A stretch of 64,000 nt of DNA from Atrina japonica (taxonomy: Eukaryota > Mollusca > Bivalvia > Pterioida > Pinnidae), in the NCBI GenBank assembly GCA_030159075.1, contig BROG01000450.1, positions 548,983-612,982 on the forward strand. Reading direction: 5' to 3'. This document shows, in pieces, positions 47,551 to 60,886 of the stretch. How positions within the stretch are numbered: the first letter of the stretch is position 1; each line of letters opens with the position of its first letter. The position numbers and the translations under genes are program-made. The notes below the pieces were generated by a model, which saw only the letters and a program-made list of their open reading frames with translations, ran no database searches and was not told where the DNA came from.

Positions 47551-47580
47551 AACTGGTATTAAGATGTAAAACGGCATCCC

Positions 47581-49264
47581 ATACATAAATAATGCGGGAT
47601 CGCTTTGAGTCTTTATGATAGTCAATAACATTATATATAACAAAACACAGCGGTTAAATTATTGAACGGAGGTTAACTTATATCAGGAAACTGCATTTAT
47701 ATATGCGATTCTCTTGTTCATTGCCATACTGTATTGTGTGCAATATATCATCTTTTATTTGACAAATATTTCCTTAACTAACTTAAATTATCAAACCACC
47801 ATTTGAGTACATATGGATTACTGTTGCTGTTTGAGGCAAATCGGGTATATGGTATGCTATGGTGTTATCGAATGTAAAGTGTTCAGTTAAAGTGGAATAC
47901 GTCACAATTGGAACAGTAATCTAACGGAACATTCGACGTATTTGAAAACATATGTACATGTGCATGCAATTTTATTCTTTCTGAGACCATTGCACATCTA
48001 ATTCATCGTGTTCTAATGAACTTGAGCTTCGATTATTAATTGGTACTTCTTCATTTTTACTTAGAAATAAAAATCATTAAACAGATTATTCATTTAACAG
48101 AATTCCAGTATGATTACTGTTTATAAATTATTTGTGTATAAAACATCTTCTGTAAGTTTATAGTTGGCCTAATAAATATCTTGATATCCTCATGTTAAGA
48201 TAGTAAACAAACCTATTTTGTATTATTAGTTATTTACTTTTTCATTCAAGAATAAATAGAAATGTGGACTGAGACCATCACGTAAGATGATGGTAGTGAA
48301 GGATGATGTCAAGCAGACGGTACAGGCCAGACCAGACGACTAAGAATATCCGTTACACTTAGATATGTGTTATAGATCGCTTATCGTCGTTAGATCGACT
48401 TTATTACGTGTAGAAACGCCTGTATAACAAACGGTAGTTATGTAGATAGGTTTATAATGACTACTGAATATGTAACGATAAGAAGTATAGAGAAATGAAC
48501 TATATATCAAAGGAAACTTTATATATATCGCTGTTTACATAGATAAAAAATAGTGTTAATACTAGCCGCGTACAAAACAAATATTGAAATAGTGGTTTAC
48601 TACACATGTAGTGGGAACCACGAGCTTTCTATAATAAAACATTAAACATTTTGTTACAAAGGTTTGATAAATAGTTTTATAAAAAATACATGGATTTGAA
48701 ATAGGGATTTTAATTTTCATAAAAAAATATAGATGGATATATTGTCATCAATATATTTTTTAATTAGTTTTAACATTTCTTCCCTCGATATCGTACAGTT
48801 CTTCGTTCACAGATAGATCTACTACAATTAAATTCATGTCACACATATATACATGTATGCATATCAAATGACATATATATCCATATTGATTACGACATAT
48901 TATTTGACATCTTATTCCATATTCAAGAACATTCCATTGAAGTGTAAATGTGAAGAAGCCCAAGTCCATTAGAACACGGCAAATTAGATTTGTAAATGGT
49001 CTCAACATGAAGAACAATTGCAAATCCCAAACGGGACAGGACAGGGTTTTTTACTACCCATAAGGTAACTTCATGATTCTTAGACTCGCTGTTGTTGCAA
49101 TGCAGTTTTATTTGTTGTCCATGCTTTACCTCACGACAAAAGACGCAAAAGAAAGGTAAAAGTGTGCCCTATGTATAGACCTAGCTGTGAAATTTTGATA
49201 TACGATATAATTTGTGGTCATATACACCTGGTTTGAGCTCATTTATACCTGGTTTGACTGTAAG
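47581..49264. other. intergenic, no feature seen
   Basis: AT-rich sequence with only short unconvincing open frames. I see no gene or repeat boundary. Confidence 0.5.
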
Positions 49265-49524
49265 TCACAAAGAAACTTAAGTCTAAGTCTACGACGTAAA
49301 CATAAGTGTACTCTTACGTCTACACTTAAGACATCTTCACAAACATACTCATACTAGCGCACTTAAGTGTTCAAATAGAGAGAGGTCATAAGTCTTACAC
49401 TTAAGACCAATATTTACGTTAGCAAGGGACATTTGCTTAGAGAAAGTCTAAAGTTTTTTTTTGTGAATATGGACGTACTCTTAGACATTTAAGTATATAA
49501 GTCTTAGGCTTAAATTTCTTTGTG
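49265..49524. mobile_element. palindromic MITE-like element
   Basis: The left end is CACAAAGAAACTTAAGTCTA. The right end read inverted is CACAAAGAAATTTAAGCCTA. The interior is full of TTAAGT/ACTTAA and GTCTTA/TAAGAC inverted pairs. Sequences on either side (about 49065-49135 and 49626-49795) share GATTCTTAGA..CCACTGTTG and TTTACCTCACG, a flanking duplication. Confidence 0.55.
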
Positions 49525-49996
49525 AATAAACCACAATTCTAATTCTTTGTGAAATTGTTGCAAGTGTGGTCATAAGACCAAATCTATGTAATGACGCTTA
49601 ACAGAGTTCCTTAAACTTTGATCAAATGATTCGTGATTCTTAGATCCACTGTTGTTGCAATATATTTGTTTTTTTTAGATGCTTAAATACCTCTTGACGA
49701 GTTTATTTTTACCACTTATATGGTTACTTCATACCCACTGTTGTGCAATGCATTTATATTTTTGTCGATCCTTTACCTCACGTTAGGTATTTACCACTTG
49801 TATGGAAATATAAGCAGTTGTAAGATACTCTTTTACAGGTGTCCAGGGAGTATGCTCAAGATTTTATTTGAGCATATACTGATTTTATGTAACATAAAAT
49901 AACGTGTGTTAGACACATAGTTCTTTTAAACCACCCAACGAGTCTTAATGTGGTATTCTGTTTTTCAAACAGTGCAATGAATGAAGTTCTTGAAGT

Positions 49997-50085
49997 TAAC
50001 CCTTTCAACCCCACATACCCAAATAGACTGGTTTTAAACAATAGAATAAAGCATACCACTCAGATATACAGGGGTGAAAGAATTA
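49997..50085. mobile_element. 89-bp MITE, family M89, copy 5 (diverged)
   Basis: Opens TAACCCTTTCAACCCCACAT and closes CAGGGGTGAAAGAATTA. It has the same length and end pattern as the other four copies, and AGACTGGTTTTAA resembles their GGACTGGTCTAA core. Confidence 0.55.
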
Positions 50086-50389
50086 AGGTATCCTTTGTAT
50101 TAAAGATTAACATTTTTATGTCTGGTAAATTACTATGATTACTATATTGCATTGTAGTCGGTATTTCTCTCACTGTTCTCCCACAGATATTTCCTTCATT
50201 TTAACATGGAATGACTTCTTTGTCAACCCCTAGGGTATTGACAAACTACAAGCGATATGACGCCATAATACAATTTACGATGCATGTTGTCTCTGGTGTC
50301 TAGAATGTATAATGTCAGATTTTTTTGCTTAGATCTATATATAGGGGCTTATATGTATTTCAAACATGGGAGAAAAATAATCAACCCCA

Positions 50390-50529
50390 ACCTTGAGGGT
50401 ATGACAAAGGAATTTCAATCCTCGGGATAAGGGATAAGATTTTTAATTGACAAATCATCGGAAAGCCTCGGGTTCGTCATTCAAGAATTGTACCCTCAGA
50501 TTGAGATTCCTTTATCATACCTTCAAGGT
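50390..50529. repeat. 140-bp foldback
   Basis: The left arm ACCTTGAGGGTATGACAAAG and the right arm inverted ACCTTGAAGGTATGATAAAG continue for ~31 bp with few mismatches. It has no coding capacity. It may be a MITE or a solo hairpin. Confidence 0.6.
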
Positions 50530-51344
50530 AAGAGTGGATTCTATTAGTCCCAGGTACAAATATAAAGTTTTTAGGGACCAACCAGTGACAAATATTTCAC
50601 ATCAAAATTGTTAATTACTTGTCAAAACAAAAATCTCCGATTTAATCTTGATGAAAGTTGTAAACATATTTGTTGGAACTGCTCGAGGATTCCTGTGCAA
50701 TGATAATTAAAACTATTTTATTGATATCAAAATTTATACCAGTCTTCCTTTCATCGAAAGGAAAATCATTTTATGATATTTCGATGACATTTATTTTATC
50801 CCGGAATTTACCAAGAATGCGACGGAAATATCCAAATTTTACATACTGATTTGTAGAATGGATTCATTAGCAGAAATCTTTTATGTTTAGAAATAAATAC
50901 AATTTTGTTGTATTCTGTGAAGGAGGACATTGGCCGATTGGGGGTGGAGTGAAATATTTTCAAACTAAGATTTACAATTCTAGATCCACGACAGCGGACA
51001 CGTTTAACTTTGAGGATGATTGATACAGTATACTTTATTAACAAATTAGAAGTTTTACCTAATAAGTCTGTATGGAAAAAACAAAAAGTAAAAATTGAAA
51101 AAAGATACGTTTATTATGAACAATTCATGAACAAGTAGTTTTCTCCCTCGATAAATGTTTATTCATCTGTTACTTAGTAACAAATGATATAAGTAAGTTA
51201 TAGTATACCATAATCTATCCCATAATTCTATCCATGATCATAAGGGAAACATGCATACAATTGGTCATTGTTGATATATTATTTCCAAAATAAATTGGAT
51301 ATATGTTTCTTTTAAATATACAAACATTAGGGAGAGCATAAACT

Positions 51345-51625
51345 TTCGAATATCATAAAACCTTATACTTATGATACAAATCCTTACACGTATGGTATAA
51401 AACCTTACACTTATAACAAAAAATCTTAAAATATGAGACAAAACCTTAAACTTATGACATAAAACTTTTAAATTTTGACACAAAAACCTTACAGTTATAA
51501 CAAAACCTTACACGTATGACACAAAACCTTACACTTATGACACAAAACTTAAGTTTTGACATAAAACCTTACACTTATGACATAAAACATTACAGTTATA
51601 CCATAAAACCTTACAGTTATGGCAT
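51345..51625. repeat. ~22-bp minisatellite
   Basis: About 13 units with core ACCTTACACTTATGACA and A-rich joins. Units are imperfect. Confidence 0.85.
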
Positions 51626-51640
51626 TAGGTTTGCCTTTTA

Positions 51641-53060
51641 AACAAGAGGCCCAGTGGGCCTTAACGGTCACCAGATAACAATTTCCTGTCAAGTTTGGTT
51701 AATTTGGTAAATTAGTCCACTGGTTCTTGAGAAGTCGAGAAGTCGAAAATTTGACCCCCCCCAAAAAAAACCCCAAAGTAACAACAACAACAAAATAAAT
51801 AAATAAAACAAGTAAGAAAAACAAAACAAAAATAATATTGTCTGTTTACTTAGGTGTGTTTGAACTTGAAATTTGATCCCATGACCTTGAAATTTTGTCA
51901 AAATGATCCTCAGATAATTCCTAGCAAATTTCTGATTATCTTCGTATACAAAAAAAAATCAATCAGTTTTGAGTTATTAAGCCATTTGTAAACAACTGTA
52001 CCCTGTATTATTCAAGCGCCCCTAGTGGACCGTTTATTGACAGAATCCATTTTCAAAACAACAGAAATCCAATTAAAGGAAGATAACACCCATAAGCGAG
52101 GACTGACAATTTCGGCCTTTTTAACTTTTTTGTAGATCTTTTTGTGCTGGTTATTTTTGCTTCTTTCACATTAACTCTACCTATTATATTTTTCAAGATA
52201 TTGTCAAAAAACATCCAAAACATGACAAATCTACTTAAAAGGGGAAAACTCCCATAAGGGGAGACCTGACAATTTCGTCCCTATTGGCTTTTTTGTAAAT
52301 CTTTTTGTGCTGAACATTTTTGTTTATTTCACTTTCTCTCTATCTATATAATTTTCAAAAAAAAATTCCAAAAACATGAAAAATCCACCAATAAGGGGAA
52401 ATAACTCGCATAAGGGTCGACCAGACAATTTCCACCAAAATAAAATATTGGTAGATTTTTGCAAGCTGCTCATTTTTAAGGTAAGATTTTTTTCTCTAGT
52501 TTAATAATTTTGGAGATACATATATTAAATAAAAAATGTCTGCTGACGCGTTCGTTCTAAATTTATCCATGAAAGCCATGTTTGGTCCTAGCCCCTTTTC
52601 ATCTGCAAATATCATGTGGCTTGACATGGTTATACTTCCTGTCAAGGTTCACATTAGCCCAATGGTTCTCAAGAAGTAGTCAAAAATGTCTAAAATTTTA
52701 CAAAAAACTAACATTTTCCATTTATTTAGGTGCTTGTGACATTAACCTTTAACCACATGACCTTGAAATTTTGTCAAAATGATCCTTAGATAATTTCTAA
52801 CAACTTTCTCATATATCTTTGTGTACAAAAAGTCGATCAGATTTGAGTTATTAAACAGTTTGTACAATTGTACCCTTTGTTACTTTGTTACCCCTAGTGC
52901 CTTGTTTATAGACAGATTTCATTTTCGTTGGCGAACTTTGTAGATATTGACCTAACAACCATGCATACAAAATTTGAAATTCATCTGATCATTGGTTCAT
53001 GAGAAAGATATACCAAGTTTTGGTCCTTTTGCCCCTTTTTAGGCCTCTATGGATCCTAGC
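51641..53060. repeat. mollusc-type interspersed repeat with internal duplications
   Basis: It starts ACAAGAGGCCCAGTGGGCC, a head I associate with a repeat widespread in bivalves. A block with GACCTTGAAATTTTGTCAAA and AGTTATTAA occurs at about 51880-52010 and again at 52760-52880. Between them are three ~158-bp tandem units marked by GACAATTTC (52108, 52266, 52424). No coding capacity remains. Confidence 0.6.
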
Positions 53061-53288
53061 CCCTTTTCATTCGCAAACCTTATGCGGCTTCACATGGGTT
53101 TTGTTCTATCTATTAAAATATGATTCATTTTATGGAAAGTTTACAAAAATAATCTTATTTTGTGCAAGTGATGAATTGTATTTTGTAAAGCATTCTGGTT
53201 AAAATATATCCTTAACATTTTTGTATTACAAAACTCGACTGGTATGTTTGTAAGTCAAAGATGGTTTTCTATATCATTTGTATTTGTA

Positions 53289-56200
53289 CTATTTCCTTTT
53301 TGTCATATTTTTTCTGAGATTTTTCAGGGCCTTTTCTTTCGTTGTACGTTTTATTGGAATTATTGTCTGTTCTTTTGTCGTTTGGTCATGCAGTAATTTT
53401 GCATATTTGTTGCTATAATGCTGTAATTCAAGATCTTGATTTCTTTCAGCGCCGTCTGAGTTATACTGAGATGGTTTAATGTCTGCATCAGTTGTACTCT
53501 CTCCAAGATAAGAATCATCGTCAATATCTAAAACTAAAGCATTCATCTGGTTCACTCTAAAATCACGTCGGGTTCCAGATTGTAAACATTCTGTAAACAT
53601 TAATGTATCATCAGATTCTACCTCATCCGGCCTTGGCGTTTTAAAATTCTCATCAGTTTCCGATTCTTTGTTTACCACATTGACTTCAAACTGACTGATA
53701 AAGCGATCTGTAGTATCTTTATAATTTATTCTCATCTTGGGTTCTCCTTTCAGCTGATTTATTTCCTCAATATTAACATCCTCAAGATTAGGCACTTCTA
53801 AGATTTCAGGCCTTTGTTTAGATGCACGATCAGCCTTTTTAGATAACATTTTAGATATACCATGAGATAATTTGTTCTCCAAATTAACGTGCTTTTCCAC
53901 AAAGCCCTCCTCATGTTTTAACCCCTGTGATTTTGATTTTATATTCATAAGACTGTCCTGTTGTAAAAATATATTATCAGATGACACTGTAGTCTGAGTC
54001 ACATTATCTTGTGAAGTTGACATGGCAATGCCTTTTTCGGCCTTATCCTGTACTTTCATCACCTGATTACCTCCTGTATCATAAAGACCATGTATCTTTA
54101 TGTCATCATTTTGTTTCTCTTCAATGCTGGTTTTAAAATCGGGCACTTGTTTCATTTCCCTGAAAGAGCTAGAATCGGATTTTGTGGATGAACCATTTAT
54201 AGTTTCAGGCAGATGAAACGTTTTCCCTTCAAATATCTGCAACGATTTAAATGTTGTATCACTCGATTTCGTTGATTTATTGTCTGAAATTTGTGGTAAC
54301 AGAGAATGGCGATTTTCATGGTTCGTTTTCTCATCTTTCACACGATTATCTACACCATCACTCTTTTGATCCACTTTGACTACATTTTCCTTTGCTAAAT
54401 CATTTGATAACCGTTGTCCAGGTAGTGCAGAATCTTTATTAGTAACTCCACCGTTATTTTCTTTCATAATTTTTTCAAACTGACTACTAAAATTGCCTGC
54501 ATTATCGTCTGGCGGTACAGTTTTAGAAGATTTATCTTTCGATCGACTTATTGCATCATGTGAACTCTTAGATTCAAAACTATCCTTTTGATCTTTTGTT
54601 GGTAAACTGATTATTTTCGGCGATGATTTACAATCCATTTCAATTTTCTTTTTGACAGGTTCTGTCTTAGTTACATTGAAACCATCGTTCGAAACTCTGC
54701 TTTGCTTTGAAGTTCTATTATCTATTGGTTTCAAAGACTCTGTAATATCGGCTTTAGGTACGATAAGTTCATTACGTTTGTCAGAAATCCGTATTTCTGA
54801 CCTCGAAACCTGATCATTTTGATCTTCCTGTATTTTCCCATCTTTATTGAAATTATCGCTTGAAACCTTGCTTTGCTTTGAAGTTCTAGTATCAGTTGGT
54901 TTCGCACGCTTCGATGTATCTGTTTTAGGTATTATGATTCTATTATGTTTGTCAGAAATATTTTGTTCTTTCCCTGAAACTTGATTATTTTCATATTCTT
55001 CTATTTTCCCATCTGCATTGAAATCATCGCTCGAAATCCTGCTCTGTTTTGCACTTTTAATATCATTTGGTTTCACAGACTCCGTAGTATCTGTTTTAGG
55101 TACGATGATTTCATTGCCTTGCCCTTCTTTCCCTGTAACTTGATTATTCTCATCTTTTTGCATTTCCCCATCTTTATTGTTTTTAGAATCAAGTACTGAA
55201 CACGAAGAATGTTTTGTTGGTGCAGCCTTTGTTACTTCAGGGATGTGCATACTTTCAATATCAGCACTATGTTCTGTTCCGATCGTTTCTTTGGGTTTCG
55301 CAGGCGCTCCATCCTTTATTTGTTTTGAAAGAGGGACATGTCCTGTATGCATTGCCTTTATAATTTCATCCTGTTTGGGTTTATCTTTCGTACTTTTTCT
55401 TTCAACTGATTTGTCTTTTCCCACTTCTTCGTCGAGAGTTTTGTTTACTTCAATAACCCTTTTATTGTCAGAGGCATTGTTTCTGTCTGTTTCCTCAGCT
55501 TTTCCTAAGTCATGTCTTACGTCATCAGTACTGACCTCTGTAATATCCTTTGTTATCAACACTTCACCTGATACTTCTCGTGAAACATGTCCTGTCTCCT
55601 CATTTTTCTCTCCCACAAATTTATCATCTTTCTTTCCAATGTTTTCCACATCTGGTTTTGTGATGCTTCTTTCTTTCAATGTTGTGCTATTGGGAAACCC
55701 TGAAGTTGCAATCTTATCTTCCGGGACTACAGTTTTTTCAACATTTTCCTTCGTACTTTTAAATACTGGTACAATTTTATTGAAAAAGGGACGTCTTTTC
55801 TTAACATTCTTTTCTATTTTCTTATCTCCATTATCTTGATAGTCGGATACCCTACTCTTAGTCTTATCGATATCATTCGGACTTTTGGAATTTGGAATGT
55901 TTTCACTTTCTTCATTTCTTACCATTTTGCTTGAGGTATCTTTAGATTGCTCAGATTCGTCTTTCTGTGTTTTCGAACGTTCCCAGAGTTTTGATTTCTC
56001 CCGATCCTTAGCAGTCATTCGTTGTTGTATGGGTTTCTTTTTTACCCCCTTTGTCAAACGCTTGATTGACTTATTATCGGCATTAGGCGCGTAAATTCTG
56101 ACAGTTTCTTCAAACTGAGATATGAATGCATCCGTAGTGACTTTATATTTTACCCTATCGATCGGTTCTTTGGTCAAATGGGTTCGAGTCTCATTCGTTA

Positions 56201-56916
56201 ATACAGACTTTGCTCTTTCCTCACCGTAGTGTTTTACATTAGTTTTGCTTTCTACCGAATCGTTCTGGATTTCATGCTTCAGTTCACTTACTTTGGATAC
56301 TTTATCAATTTCAGAAACTTTTTCTATTTTCTCCGACATATCGATCTCAGTATTTTGGTCGGCATGTTGTATTTTGTTGTATTCCACTGGGGTCTTTTTA
56401 TTACTGTCTTCTTTTGTTGTCCTTGTTTGTATATCCCTTTCTATATCATTGTGTAATTTTTTGCATTCTGTCCTTAATTTTGAACTGTTGAAAGAGGATT
56501 TACTTACTTTTTCCATCTTTGCAGGCATAGGAGGTACTGGAATTGTACAGAAATTGACCACTTCCTGATTTTTTGTAGGCACAACATCCTCTATACTTTT
56601 ATTATCTTTTTGTACACCATTATCAGCATCATCCTCCTGTTTTAAGTCCTTGTTGCATTTTGGAGTTTCATTTGCATCCTTTTTATTGCCACGCTTGCTT
56701 TCTTTTGACGTTTTTGTGTCGGAATGTTTCAATGTTTCGTTCAGATGAGTGACTGTTGGGCCAACAGATGGTGTAACATCTGGATCTTTGTTTATAACTT
56801 CGGCACTTGTTTGTATGTCTGGTTCTTTATCAGGAAAACTTGTATTCCTTGTGCTTTTTTGTGCTTCGATATCACGTTCTTGTGTCCCTTCCACCATTCC
56901 TCTCTCTACATTTGAC
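53289..56916 (-). CDS. gene B last exon: 1209-residue cytoplasmic tail
   Basis: Acceptor ATCATAACACAG. It is uninterrupted for 3628 bp, low in hydrophobics and probably disordered. Three tandem 57-residue repeats lie at exon residues about 567-742 (NNQVSGKE, IIVPKTDTTES and RTSKQSRVS are shared). TTDAFISQFEETVRIY (near 260) and TTDRFISQFEVNVV (near 1064) are related motifs, with a shorter SSQFEKIM near 808. It ends with the basic KALKNLRKNMTKRK. The first Met in the frame is internal. Confidence 0.88.
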
Positions 56917-56993
56917 CTGTGTTATGATACAAAATTACCATGAGACATTGGTAAACATGACAAATACAGATGCAGATTTTAATATCAGGGGTA

Positions 56994-57042
<49 letters not shown>

Positions 57043-60000
57043 AGCAGTTGTGATTCTTTGATCAAACTATTTAAATGATCACGCGAGAAATACCCAGAGG
57101 CTCGTTTCATTGTGTACATGGTATTCATTTTGAAAGTACGTTCAGATGGTCGTCTTAAATTGTTTGTTTCTTTTAACTTTACTTACTCATTTCCTAATTC
57201 TTCTTGTGCTCTATTACGTTTACATTTGCGGATAAGAAGGCACAAAACCAAAGGTGCTGCTACCAAAAGCACAGCCAACGGAACGATGATTGGTATAACT
57301 GTGGAAAGATTAAATTAGTACATTGAGATTGTATATAACAGTATACTACACGAACACGAGTGAGTGAAGAAAATGTTAAATTCTGCAATGTAAAAATAGT
57401 AGTTGTATCTGTAACTAGATATATGCTATAGTAGCATTTGTAGAAATTAGTTTTTCTGAAAATTTAAGAAGCGTGTTCGATAAGTTCTCTGAATATATGG
57501 AACTCTCTCTCTCTCTCTCATGTGTTTTCAATCTATACTAAATATTTAATAAAGCAGTTGCAATTTAATATATCCCTCTATTTTTATCTGTAAACTTTAT
57601 AAATTGAGGCAAAATTGTCTCAGTAATAAAGTATGAAGATAGACTTACCATTCAGTGGTTTGCTTCCTTGTAAAGTTAAAATAGCATGAAAGAAAAAGAG
57701 AAGAGTGAAGTTATTTTTCATAGAATTATATTCTATCATAGTGCGATTGACATGTTATTAAAGGGGCGTTTTCAAAACAAAAATCCTTATACTACATAGA
57801 TATACAATAACAAAAAAAAAAAAAAAAAAAAATAGAGATTTACACAGGCATAAAATTCTATATATTTTTTGAAAATTGCTTGAAAAACCCAGTTTGAGCT
57901 TATTTCCACAAAACATATAGGGATATAAGATTTTGTACAGCTATTATTATACATCAATTACAATAAGTAAAAGTAGAAAACATGGACATATTTTGTGGTG
58001 GTTAAACACGGCTAATGCCTCTTTAAAGAGAATATAACATTTTACTACATTGCGCAATCTACAAGTGGTTTCACCGTTTTCAATATGCAGAATTCTAAAA
58101 TTCTTACCATTGACATTAACAATTGTATTACCAATGAGAAAGAGAAAAAAGTCACAACCTCAAAATGGAAATAAAGAAAAGAATTGAGTTGCATTTGATT
58201 GATTAGTAAAAACCTTGTTCAGAACAGAAATACATTAATATGAAAAAGTGATTGATATATTGTGGATACTTTTCTTAAATTACTCAAAGGAAAAGATCTA
58301 TTGAGCAACAATATCGTACTTAAATGTTATTTTTAAAATTGATGATGATACATGTATCCCTTACTACAACCAAGCTCACAAAATTCATGATGAAGGCCTT
58401 AATAAGTTATCATACCTGATGGTTCTGTTGATTGTAAATGTTCTGTTACCGGAATGACTGAAATTAAACAATATAACAATATAACAATATATATATATAT
58501 ATAAATATATATATATACAGTTGTATATACTTTATAGGTATGTATGTTTTATGTGTTATGACGACAATATTAGATTTATTTGTTATATACTTTTTCAGAT
58601 ATAAAGAAATTCAAACGATACACCACCTTGAAAACAATAATTTAATACGATATTTACTTGACTGAACTATATGTAGGAATTATTCAAACTAAATCTATTT
58701 TAATGTTTGAAAATAATCAAACTGCGAAGTGCTAGGAATTAATACTAAACGGTGGATTTTCACAATTTATGAAAACTATCATTAAGTTTGTGAAAATTTC
58801 TACAATCATTTAACTTTTTAAAAGCTGAGTCAATTCAATATCTTACTTGGTGCTTTCGTTGGCTTGGACCCACCAGAACAATTTGTTAAAATTGTCGTTT
58901 CAGTGATGCTGCTCATACTCAGACTTGGAGCAACTGAAATAAATGATTTGATTGGTTGAATTGTTGTTTAACGTCCCACTCAAGAATATTTTGAACATAT
59001 GGAGACGTCACCAATGCCGGTGATGGGCTTCAAAATTTGGCCTATGCTCAGCATTTACGGCCATTGCCAGAACAGTAAGGGTTCTTTAACGTGCCTACAT
59101 CTACTGTGACACTGGACCTCGGTTTTTACTGTGTCATCCGAGGGATAGGAAACCAACCTGGTGGCGGTCGGCTTTCAGTGGCGGAGGAGAGATCCTGGGC
59201 CTGGCACAAAAAACTTGAGAATTAACTCAAGTATGTGAATATTGTTAAATTGGCCTGCTCAGCCCTTCTTATTTTAAGATTATCCAAATTTGAGTAAAAC
59301 TTTTATACTTAGTAATGCTTAAAAGGGGATTAGCAGTGTTTTTTTTAATTTTGCTTTTCCTTTTTAAAATTTAGCTTGATGTAAAATAACAAAAACCTTT
59401 AAAGTTGGGTTTTCCAACTTTTTTCTTGGAATTTCCAACTTTTTGTCTCGTTTTGCCAACTTTAAAGTTGACTTTTTCAACTGTTTACTTCGAATTTCCA
59501 ACTTTTTTTCTCGTTTTGTTAAGTTTTTTCTTGTAATTTACAACTTTTTCTTGGCTTTTCCAACTTTTTTCCTGGACTTGTCAAGATTAATATAGATATG
59601 GCCTACATTTATAAAGAGGCACTCGGACAGTGTGCATTGAATATATTTGAACATCTATTCTCCAATGGAATCTTTTTATTGTGATTTTACAAAAAAGTTA
59701 TTTTTGACTTGCATACACTAAATTGTGGCATCTTTATTCTTCAAAAATATTCCATTGTCAAACTAATTAACTCTGAAAAAAAAGAGAAATTCAGCAGACA
59801 TAAGCTGAACACTCCATTGTTTCTTTAATGCTTACAGAAACATATTTTTTTTTGATAGGGATGTATAAGATTTAACTGATACAAAGTTGGAAAAGCCAAG
59901 CATCAGTTGGGAAAACCATGAATCAGTTGGAAAAGCCAAATTTTAAAGTTAGAAATTCCAAGACAAAAGTTGGAAAAGCCAACTTTAAAGTTTGCAAAAC

Positions 60001-60826
60001 GAGAAAAAAAGTTGGAAAAGGCAACTTTAAAGTTGGCAAAACGAGAAAAAAGGTGGAAATTCCAAGAAAAAATGTTGGAAAAAAACAGACAAAAAGTTGG
60101 AAATTCAATGAAAAAAGTTGGAAAAGCCAACTTTAAAGTTGAAAAACGAGGGAAAAGTTGGAAATTCAAAGAAAAAAGTTGAAAAGGTTAAATTTTTAAG
60201 TTGTCAAAACCAGAAAAAAGTTGGAAATTCCAAGAAAAATGTTTGAAAAGTCAACTTTAAAGTTGGAAAAACTGAGAAATAAAAAGAAATAAAGGTGGCC
60301 CTAATACGCTTCCGTACAAAATAGATATATACACAGACATAAAATTCTTTAATCACTATATATTTTGTGAAAATTGCTTGGGACACCCAGGTTTGGCACT
60401 TTTTCACTAGCAATTGATTAACTCAACCCTACTTTTTGTTGATGAATACTAAACTGGCCTTGTCCTTATTTTCACAAAATATATAGGGATATTAGATTGC
60501 TTATGCTTGTGTATAGCTCTTATTTGTTATTGTACATCATGTAGAAGAAGAAAAATTGAAATGAATATTTTTTGGTAGACACAGCTAGTGCCCCTTTAAG
60601 TTCTATGGTGAGAAGCCCCGGTCACAATGTACCCGGGAAGAGACCACCAGCCTTCCGCAAGTAAACTATCGAGTTTCCTCACACAATAAGCTTAGGTTTC
60701 AGCAGAGCTTGAACCTGCAATGACCAGGCATTAGATATTTATGGTTTAAGGCGCGATGCTCTTATCACATCGGCTTGGAAGGCATAATATAACAATAATA
60801 TCAACGATGATGATGATGGTGAAAAG

Positions 60827-60886
<60 letters not shown>

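Larger units (their letters stand above)
45859..47580. mobile_element. inverted-repeat element with palindromic satellite arrays and duplicated module
   Basis: 42-bp terminal inverted repeats (45859-45900 and 47539-47580) agree at 38 positions: the outer part is GGGNNGCCGTTTTAC and the inner part AATACCAGTTAGTGATATCA. AT borders each end, a possible 2-bp target duplication. Inside: array 1 (45890-46180), module 1 (46181-46543), array 2 (46544-46886), module 2 (46887-47314), array 3 (47315-47550). Array units are a 22-bp alternation of two perfect palindromes, GTGATATCAC and TATTCGAATA, joined by single bases. The two modules are homologous and each keeps a short open frame with the same C terminus. 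I do not recognise the superfamily. GGG-starting ends with an AT duplication would be compatible with an ISL2EU/PHIS-type element, which is inference only. Confidence 0.8.

Noticed and set aside
54981..56943. Plus-strand frames within 53.3-57 kb
   Set aside because: Shadows of the gene B tail on the opposite strand.
58106..58160. Possible extra gene B exon with a GTAAGA donor
   Set aside because: No good acceptor precedes it, and the flanking exons already join in frame without it.
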